DNA of 64,000 nucleotides from Alphaproteobacteria bacterium MarineAlpha11_Bin1 (GTDB lineage Bacteria; Pseudomonadota; Alphaproteobacteria; MPNO01; UBA830): positions 372,001-436,000 of the forward strand of contig PTJZ01000001.1 of the NCBI GenBank assembly GCA_002937455.1. Reading direction: 5' to 3'. The first letter of the stretch is position 1; the number at the start of each line of letters is the position of its first letter. Shown here one piece after another: positions 59,204 to 64,000 of the stretch. Under the pieces are notes generated by a model that had not been told where the DNA came from, did no database searches, and was given only the letters and a program-made list of their open reading frames with translations. The position numbers and the translations under genes were made by a program.

Positions 59204-59248
59204 TGGTGCCGCCTGCGTGACTCGAACACGCGACCCCCGCATTACGAA
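59204..59248 (-). other. 3' half of tRNA-Thr(CGT): attachment-site fragment 1
   Basis: On the minus strand it reads anticodon loop TTCGTAA (anticodon CGT), stem strand TGCGG, a variable loop, T arm GCGTG-TTCGAGT-CACGC, acceptor strand AGGCGGC, then A-CCA. No 5' half is present, so it is not a working tRNA. It marks the left edge of the mobile region: integration at the anticodon loop leaves such a fragment on one side. Confidence 0.82.
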
Positions 59249-59302
59249 TAAACGGGTTTACCATTTATAAAAAAATTTTCTCTATACATTACATACACTT
59301 AG

Positions 59303-59527
59303 ATACCATTAATAATTCTTATTGACTATATTGAAGGACAACAACACTTCGAACCAGTCACCTTCGGAAGAATGTCAGAGAGTGAGGCGGACCAAGCACT
59401 AGAACGGACGCAGACGAACGACCGATTGAAGGATGAATGGGCTCTCTCAAATGGTCACACCATGTTGAGGATTCGATATGATCAAGATGTATCTGAGACC
59501 CTCGGGGAGTTCTTCAGATCAAATTGA
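59303..59527 (+). pseudogene. C-terminal remnant of a PDDEXK/Vsr-like nuclease
   Basis: A 74-codon open stretch after a stop at 59300. It reads I-D-Y-I-E-G-Q-Q-H-F-E-P-V, like the Y-D-G-x-Q-H-F-E-P core of Vsr/DUF559-type endonucleases, then Q-T-N-D-R-L-K-D-E-W-A and M-L-R-I-R-Y-D-Q-D-V, their usual C-terminal block. The N-terminal half is missing and no start is visible until ATG 59372, which lies after the core. Probably a broken gene left in the element. Confidence 0.6.
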
Positions 59528-59536
59528 TTTCTATCT

Positions 59537-59564
59537 AAACGATCGACCCGAAATGATCGTTTTT
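59537..59564 (+). terminator. Rho-independent terminator after the nuclease remnant
   Basis: AAACGATC (59537-59544) pairs with GATCGTTT (59555-59562), with a 10-base loop and a T run. Confidence 0.72.
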
Positions 59565-59566
59565 CT

Positions 59567-59590
59567 GTTTATTCAGATAAACGAATAAAC
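59567..59590. repeat. Inverted repeat GTTTATTC / GAATAAAC
   Basis: Perfect 8-bp arms at 59567-59574 and 59583-59590. The arm GAATAAAC also occurs at the inner edge of the first tRNA fragment (about 59246-59253) and nearly so at the second. It might be a recombinase- or excisionase-binding site. Confidence 0.45.
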
Positions 59591-59662
59591 AAGATTTCCG
59601 GCCGTCATAGATGCATCAGGAGAGACGTTGATCTCTTCACGAATGAACCCCATCGGACATGA

Positions 59663-59714
59663 GGAACACCCTTTAGAACTCATCTCTGGACGATGTAGGG
59701 GGGAGAAAAGTGGT
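59663..59714 (+). repeat. 52-bp direct repeat, copy A
   Basis: Matches 60598-60649 with one mismatch. Contains CATCTCTGGACGATGTAGG. Located just upstream of the secreted-protein gene. Confidence 0.88.
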
Positions 59715-59825
59715 TGGTTAGTTCAAACCAGTCCTATGTCTTTCTCTACGTAGGCACCGGATAGAAACCTCCTTGTCAACCTACCCTTACGGTGACATCC
59801 TTCATCCAACGAACAGGAGATGCAG

Positions 59826-60524
59826 ATGTTCAGAACGGGGGTGTTGACGTTAACCATAATGCTCTTCGGAATGACTACGCATGCAAAAGACCAACCGATT
59901 AATGAAGTGCGTTATTTTGGAGGGTTTGAGGAACCAAGGTGTAAGGGACAGGAAGGACTCTCGAAGATACCCGAGTCTTGGCGAGACTGCTCATACATTG
60001 GGTCCCTTAGGACGATGACAACAAGGGTGACCTGGTGGGGATCACTGAACTCAAAAGGCAACATGCACGGGACGCAAACATCGGACCATCAAGCATTGGA
60101 CCATAAGTTTTTCAAGCGTTGTGTGAGAACTTTTGAAGATGGAAAGATGCAGGGATGGGAAATATGCAGAGGTAAGGACGGATCTGGTCTCGCGAATGGA
60201 CCCGTTATCTCCAAGAAATTTTATGTTAATGGCAAACACTCCCCTGAAAAAGAGGTGGAAATTCAAAAAACATCTTATCGAACTGAATGCAAAGAAATTG
60301 GATTCTCTCCAAAGACCGAGAAATTTGCAGAATGTATCCTTCGTTTGATGGAGTTGAAGGGGTATTCAAATAAAGAGATTGTCACGAAAAATAATAGATC
60401 TGAGACACCGGATGCTGTTCGTTCTTTGGTGGATGAAACAAAACGGCAAAATGACATCACAAATGCAATTGAGTTGATGAATCGGAGTCTGAAAATGATG
60501 GAATTGCCCGTTTCCAAACAATGA
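59826..60524 (+). CDS. Secreted protein of unknown function between direct repeats
   Basis: 232 residues. N-terminal signal peptide with a hydrophobic core and likely cleavage after T-H-A, so periplasmic or secreted. The ATG at 59826 has AGGAG six bases before it; another ATG at 59820 is too close. Near residue 150 it has C-K-E-I-G-F-S-P-K-T-E-K-F-A-E-C, a short two-cysteine block found in many alphaproteobacterial envelope proteins. The C-terminus is helical and basic. The gene is bracketed by two 52-bp direct repeats. No function is recognised. Confidence 0.75.
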   Translation: MFRTGVLTLTIMLFGMTTHAKDQPINEVRYFGGFEEPRCKGQEGLSKIPESWRDCSYIGSLRTMTTRVTWWGSLNSKGNMHGTQTSDHQALDHKFFKRCVRTFEDGKMQGWEICRGKDGSGLANGPVISKKFYVNGKHSPEKEVEIQKTSYRTECKEIGFSPKTEKFAECILRLMELKGYSNKEIVTKNNRSETPDAVRSLVDETKRQNDITNAIELMNRSLKMMELPVSKQ

Positions 60525-60597
60525 TGTGAAGGTTCACTCCGTAAACGCCTTGGGACACACGATTCACCCCTTCGGGATGGATGTATCTAATAGATAT

Positions 60598-60649
60598 GGA
60601 ACACCCTGTAGAACTCATCTCTGGACGATGTAGGGGGGAGAAAAGTGGT
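60598..60649 (+). repeat. 52-bp direct repeat, copy B
   Basis: Second copy of the repeat at 59663. Its last four bases are the CCA end of the second tRNA fragment, so the repeat is the sequence normally 3' of that tRNA. Confidence 0.88.
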
Positions 60650-60690
60650 GCCGCATGGGTGACTCGAACACCCGACCCCAGCATTACGAA
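60646..60690 (-). other. 3' half of tRNA-Thr(CGT): attachment-site fragment 2
   Basis: Same layout as fragment 1: TTCGTAA loop, stem strand TGCTG, T arm GGGTG-TTCGAGT-CACCC, acceptor ATGCGGC, A-CCA. It differs from fragment 1 at several stem positions, but both T-stem changes keep pairing, so it comes from a functional tRNA of a different lineage. No 5' half is present. Confidence 0.82.
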
Positions 60691-60882
60691 TAAAACGGTC
60701 TACCAAAACGTCTTGTAAAAACAATAACTTACAGACCGCCTAAAAAATATATAAACGTTTTATAAACCCTAAGCGAGCCAATAAAACGGTTATAATCTAT
60801 GTTTTCTGCGTTGTCTTTAGCTCCTCCTCCCTTAGCTTCGCAAACGTTTCGTTTTAGTTTTTCAGAACCGAATTCTACCGTC

Positions 60883-61695
60883 TCAATATTTTCCCGGAAA
60901 CTCACCCTTTGCCACATTTTCGGCGATGCGCCTAGCCTTTCGAATGTATCTAACACAAACTCTTCTCGCCATCTCTGCGTTAGACCCTTCGATATCGCCA
61001 GATAACGTCTCTGTATCCAAATCGCCTATGCCAAAACTCGCCTGTGTTTCTGTTTTGTCGGATCTAAGCCAATCAACATAAAGCTCGATAGCGTCGGTCA
61101 TATATGGACGCCATCCACCTCTATAGCCTCGGGGCTTATCACTAATTTTATCTTCCCAACCCATAACCCAGTCGTGGTAATCGGATATCGTTTTGTTTAC
61201 CCGCTCTCTTCGATTGAGCTTTTCGTGTTTGAGCCAGTAACCATATAACCGAAGCATCAGACGGGCGGTATTCATCCGCTTTTCAAAACCCTGCTTTGAT
61301 CCCTCAGAAAGAGCGAACTTGCCCTTTACTCTAGGCGCTTCTCGATTGCCTATTCCTTGCTCGTGTAGAAGTTCTTTAAGCTCCTTGAGAGCCGTATTTG
61401 GATCGAGTGATAAAGGTACTTTTATAGCAACCGATGAGTCCGTGTTTCCTAGGCTCTCACCCCGTTCCATTAGACGGATACCAGTCTCGACGGCGAACAG
61501 GTTGCGCCAGTTAGCACTCCACCATTTATCGAAGGAGAGGTTTTCGACATCACCCCAAGATTTGTAGATGCGCTTGTCGACTTTGATGTCTGGGTCTTTC
61601 AGAGCGAGCTTGAGAAACTCAAACCAAAGGCGATACGGCTCTATTTTCCGTGCCGGCAAAATGTATTCGCCATCACCACTCCAAGCCTTTGCCAT
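60883..61695 (-). CDS. Protein of unknown function on the mobile element
   Basis: 270 residues, not recognised. N-terminal region rich in aromatic residues (Y-R-L-W-F-E-F-L-K-L-A near 21-31, F-D-K-W-W-S-A-N-W-R-N-L-F-A near 55-68), a middle basic helical part, and an arginine-rich C-terminus (R-R-V-C-V-R-Y-I-R-K-A-R-R). No signal peptide or membrane segments. The composition suggests a nucleic-acid-binding role. Starts 3 bp after the small exported protein stops in the same direction (it is downstream). Confidence 0.7.
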   Translation of the reverse strand: MAKAWSGDGEYILPARKIEPYRLWFEFLKLALKDPDIKVDKRIYKSWGDVENLSFDKWWSANWRNLFAVETGIRLMERGESLGNTDSSVAIKVPLSLDPNTALKELKELLHEQGIGNREAPRVKGKFALSEGSKQGFEKRMNTARLMLRLYGYWLKHEKLNRRERVNKTISDYHDWVMGWEDKISDKPRGYRGGWRPYMTDAIELYVDWLRSDKTETQASFGIGDLDTETLSGDIEGSNAEMARRVCVRYIRKARRIAENVAKGEFPGKY

Positions 61696-61698
61696 TCC

Positions 61699-61944
61699 CT
61701 AGATCACCTTTTCTTTTTCTTCTTTTTCCGTTTTAGGATTTTTCCTTCGAATAAGGATATCACCATTTTCGAGTATTTTGGGCGCTTCGTATTGAGGGAT
61801 CGTTTTTAGAACGAGAGCAAGAGCGTCGAAAATCATCTTCGCCCCTTGCTCGATCATTACGTCTGGCTTCTGATCCTGCGCTTGAACTGCGGTTGAAAAC
61901 GCAAGCCCAACCACCAAGCAAATTGTCATTACAAAATTCTTCAT
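61699..61944 (-). CDS. Small exported protein of unknown function
   Basis: 81 residues. Signal peptide ending A-V-Q-A-Q, then a helical segment and Y-E-A-P-K-I-L-E-N-G-D-I-L-I-R-R-K near the C-terminus, a block seen in a group of small periplasmic proteins common in alphaproteobacteria whose function is unknown. The ATG at 61944 follows GGAGG, which overlaps the end of the recombinase gene. Co-transcribed with the recombinase and the 270-residue protein. Confidence 0.75.
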   Translation of the reverse strand: MKNFVMTICLVVGLAFSTAVQAQDQKPDVMIEQGAKMIFDALALVLKTIPQYEAPKILENGDILIRRKNPKTEKEEKEKVI

Positions 61945-61945
61945 A

Positions 61946-62491
61946 TCAACTCGCCTCCAAAGCACGATATACGCTTGCTCTGCTTATCCCTAATTCACGG
62001 GATATCTTTGTGGGCTTAAATCCCTGAGCCGCCAGTTCCTTAATTTTGCTCTGATCGATCTTAGGTGGACGACCTTTATAGACGCCTTTCTCTTTAGCTT
62101 TGGCGATCCCTTCGAGTTGGCGTTCCCGTCTGAGGTTCGTTTCGAATTCCGCAAACACACCCAACATATCGAGGAAGCACTTTCCGGCGCTTGTTGTCGT
62201 GTCGATGGGTTGTTCCGTGGCTTTAAGCTCGACGCCTCTTTCCCTCAAGTCTCGGACAATCGTTTGAAGGTCGAGAACCGAGCGACCCAACCTATCAACA
62301 CGGGTAACGACGAGCTCGTCGCCTGATCTTAAGAATTCTAAGAGCGTTTTAAGCTCGTCTCTTCCGTTCACCGAAGAACCGGAAACCTTCTCGCTTCGGA
62401 TTATCTCGCAACCCGCATTTTTAAGAGCTTCTTTCTGGACCGTTAGATCCTGATCCGTCGTCGAAACTCTCGCATATCCATAAACCGTCAT
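61946..62491 (-). CDS. Serine recombinase (resolvase/invertase family)
   Basis: 181 residues. Catalytic serine in Y-A-R-V-S-T-T-D-Q near residue 9; V-T-R-V-D-R-L-G-R-S near 61-70 and the E-helix F-A-E-F-E-T-N-L-R-R-E-R follow. The C-terminal helix-turn-helix (F-K-P-T-K-I-S-R-E-L-G-I-S-R-A-S-V-Y-R) binds the res site. The ATG at 62491 has GGAGGG four bases upstream. Likely acts in multimer resolution or DNA inversion of the element. Confidence 0.95.
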   Translation of the reverse strand: MTVYGYARVSTTDQDLTVQKEALKNAGCEIIRSEKVSGSSVNGRDELKTLLEFLRSGDELVVTRVDRLGRSVLDLQTIVRDLRERGVELKATEQPIDTTTSAGKCFLDMLGVFAEFETNLRRERQLEGIAKAKEKGVYKGRPPKIDQSKIKELAAQGFKPTKISRELGISRASVYRALEAS

Positions 62492-62505
62492 AAGACCCTC
62501 CAAAA

Positions 62506-62551
62506 AATCGTATCTTATGGGTCTAGACTATAATTGGAATCGTATCATAAG
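62506..62551. promoter_or_regulatory. Candidate res site and recombinase promoter
   Basis: Two direct copies of AATCGTATC (62506 and 62538), an outer CTTATG/CATAAG inverted pair (62514-62519 and 62546-62551) and a central palindrome GTCTAGAC (62521-62528). On the minus strand a -10 TATAGT (62528-62533) with TTTACT 17 bp upstream would drive the recombinase, so the enzyme may repress itself. Confidence 0.6.
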
Positions 62552-62757
62552 TAAAGGAACACACCCAAAAGAAACGCTATGTCGTTTCGTATGATCGCCT
62601 TCGTAGGGTGTAATCAAAAGAAACGCCCTGTTTTAGAACTGAAACTGAACCAAACGCCGGATAGCCTGAACGGTTCAAGTTCCAGAACCCGATATCGCCG
62701 ATAATAAAAACATCAAGAGAGCGATGGGTTCTCTTACAAACAGAAGGAAATTTAGAA

Positions 62758-63342
62758 ATGAGTAACTTTGATTTAAATGATGAAGCGAATGCGTTCTTTG
62801 CGAACGCGCCGTATGGTCTATCCAAAGGATTTATAGCTTCGCTACCGGAAGACGAAAAAGATGTGCTTGAGAATGCCATTAAAAGGTTCTCGCAAGCTCA
62901 ACTCGATGAGAATTGCGATTGGTATGTTGAGGATCTTATCGACGAACTGGGAAGCGATGTCGAACGACTTGGTAAGGATTACTGTGAAAGCCTTTGTATT
63001 GTTGATGACGAAAGGGCTTCGATGGAAGCTCGACAAATAGCGTTAAACGACATCGAAACGGTGAGTAACCTTATTAAAAAACTCCTACTGATTTCTAAGG
63101 ATCCATTAATGGAGAATTTAAAGCAGCTCAAAAAGGTCGTGAGCGAAGCAGATCAGATCAACGTTGAGAAAAACGATAGCTATCTGTCAGAGGTCTTAGA
63201 CCTTCTGAATGAGTTCTCTCCCGATGAGCTACTTAAAATTTCAAGAAGTCTTAAAGAGATATATCTTAAGGGTGTCAGGCAAGAAGCAGAAGATATGTGG
63301 AAGGCGGCGATCCAGTCCGACAAAGAGAGGAAAGCCGCATAG
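62758..63342 (+). CDS. Acidic helical protein of unknown function
   Basis: 194 residues, rich in Glu, Asp, Leu and Lys, predicted almost all helical; no signal peptide or known motif. AAGGA nine bases before the ATG. Divergent from the recombinase across the res-like region. A strong terminator follows, so it is probably a single-gene unit. Confidence 0.7.
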   Translation: MSNFDLNDEANAFFANAPYGLSKGFIASLPEDEKDVLENAIKRFSQAQLDENCDWYVEDLIDELGSDVERLGKDYCESLCIVDDERASMEARQIALNDIETVSNLIKKLLLISKDPLMENLKQLKKVVSEADQINVEKNDSYLSEVLDLLNEFSPDELLKISRSLKEIYLKGVRQEAEDMWKAAIQSDKERKAA

Positions 63343-63382
63343 CCAGGTAATCTAACAACACATTATTGAGCCTACCCGATTG

Positions 63383-63407
63383 AACCCGCCGCCTTGGCGG
63401 GTTTTTT
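63383..63407 (+). terminator. Rho-independent terminator
   Basis: AACCCGCC (63383-63390) pairs with GGCGGGTT (63396-63403), 5-base loop, followed by a T run. Terminates the gene at 62758-63342. Confidence 0.9.
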
Positions 63408-63496
63408 CGTTTTGGCGTTTCCGATCTGTTTTTGTACTAAGAGTTGGTTTTGCGCTCTCGCTTAACGGCTAATCGAGTAGTGCTACTTTATTCCCT

Positions 63497-63683
63497 ATGG
63501 ATACGACCAAAAACTATTACGCCATTTTAGGTGTCCTGCCTTCAGCCGAGGTGGAGACTATTCAGGCGGTCTATCGATCACTCTCGAAGAAGTATCATCC
63601 TGACGTATCACGGGAGGATCCAGAGGGCTTAAGGTCAAAGATTATTCAAAAAAATCGCCGATTACCGACGTGTTACCAAGTGT
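63497..63683 (+). pseudogene. J-domain (DnaJ-like) gene, apparently truncated or frameshifted
   Basis: Starts as a normal J domain: [11 protein letters not shown] near 7-17, [12 protein letters not shown] with the essential H-P-D near 33-35. The J-domain pattern is lost after about residue 50. An A7 run at 63648-63654 lies there; dropping one A gives a frame reading K-I-A-D-Y-R-R-V, closer to helix IV. The following frame runs to 63826 over the opposite-strand gene, which is unlikely to be real. Confidence 0.6.
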
Positions 63684-63995
63684 TTAAACACCGTTTTTCA
63701 GAATGTCTTCAGCACAATATTTTTTTGGAGCCTTGGGGCGCTTGGTCGGTCCAATATTTTTTATTTTTTTCAAACAAGCTTGGTATGCAGCGTTTAATTT
63801 CGTCGCCCGTTTTTTTACTTTATTAGGTGTAAGACGATGTTTATGTAAATAAAATATGTGATCTTTATCAGTATTTTTCCCTGACAAAGAGGTGTTTTTT
63901 GTTTCCAGGTAGATGTCTTCGGCACTCCATTTTGGATGCTTCGCAATTAGCTCACTTGCTACCTTATCAAAACCAATTTTACGTTGAATAAGCAT
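63684..63995 (-). CDS. Small basic protein of unknown function, possibly 5' partial
   Basis: 103 residues, lysine-rich, with a helical N-terminal part ([12 protein letters not shown]) and a basic C-terminus (K-R-P-K-A-P-K-K). Not recognised. The frame is open upstream to the window edge, so the true start may lie to the right. It overlaps the tail of the broken J-domain frame on the other strand. Confidence 0.5.
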   Translation of the reverse strand: MLIQRKIGFDKVASELIAKHPKWSAEDIYLETKNTSLSGKNTDKDHIFYLHKHRLTPNKVKKRATKLNAAYQACLKKIKNIGPTKRPKAPKKYCAEDILKNGV

Positions 63996-64000
63996 TACAT

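Noticed and set aside
59204..59248. A functional tRNA-Thr gene
   Set aside because: Only the 3' half from the anticodon loop onward is present; upstream sequence cannot form the D arm or acceptor partner.
60457..60684. 75-codon minus-strand frame starting in the second tRNA fragment
   Set aside because: Its 5' part is tRNA sequence and the rest is antisense to the secreted-protein gene.
60729..60956. 75-codon minus-strand frame after the 270-residue protein
   Set aside because: Overlaps that gene by 74 bp in another frame and is low in plausible features.
59200..64000. CRISPR array or intact phage
   Set aside because: No regularly spaced repeats, and no capsid, terminase or tail genes are visible.

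Overview
The window reads as a chromosomal piece of an alphaproteobacterium, probably a Rhodospirillales-like, possibly marine, lineage. The evidence is the minus-strand gene order ffh-rpsP-rimM-trmD-rplS-leuCDB-asd-sdhCDAB-zapE-mdh-sucC, the acidic C-terminal tails on ribosomal proteins S16 and L19, and the LDH-like malate dehydrogenase. No species can be named from the sequence alone.

Region 1 (1-15.5 kb, all minus strand) is core housekeeping: TCA cycle (sucC, mdh, sdhCDAB), ZapE ATPase, aspartate-semialdehyde dehydrogenase, leucine synthesis, and the S16/RimM/TrmD/L19/SRP54 operon. A 630-bp gap upstream of sdhC can form strong RNA structure. Region 2 (15.8-27.5 kb) mixes accessory catabolism (amidohydrolase, MetE-like protein, PaaK-like ligase, DOPA-dioxygenase-like protein, MFS exporter) with a core ftsY-mtaB-dapF operon. 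It ends with an orphan molybdenum hydroxylase large subunit translationally coupled to pyrE.

Region 3 (27.9-59.1 kb) is a long run of short, strand-switching accessory metabolic units. They include a thioesterase, gentisate dioxygenase, two sugar-nucleotide epimerases, a luciferase-like monooxygenase, and a UbiD/AA_synth/cupin/twin-permease cluster. Also present are a Rieske oxygenase, RidA, GMC oxidoreductase, SDR, twin AEC carriers with a MarR regulator, a cobalamin adenosyltransferase, a MaoC-like dehydratase, a PcaF-type thiolase and two further MetE-like proteins. The most unusual gene is at 42834-44255. It appears to fuse a heme-oxygenase-like diiron oxidase domain to an autoinducer-synthase/FeeM-like acyltransferase domain, and it starts inside a perfect inverted repeat with no ribosome binding site.

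Region 4 (59.2-64 kb) is an integrated mobile region. Two 3' halves of a tRNA-Thr(CGT) gene (59204-59248 and 60646-60690) mark nested attachment sites. Between and beyond them lie a nuclease remnant, a secreted protein bracketed by 52-bp direct repeats, a serine recombinase with a candidate res site, a small exported protein, several unrecognised proteins and a broken J-domain gene. The intact tRNA and the integrase would be expected to the right of the window.
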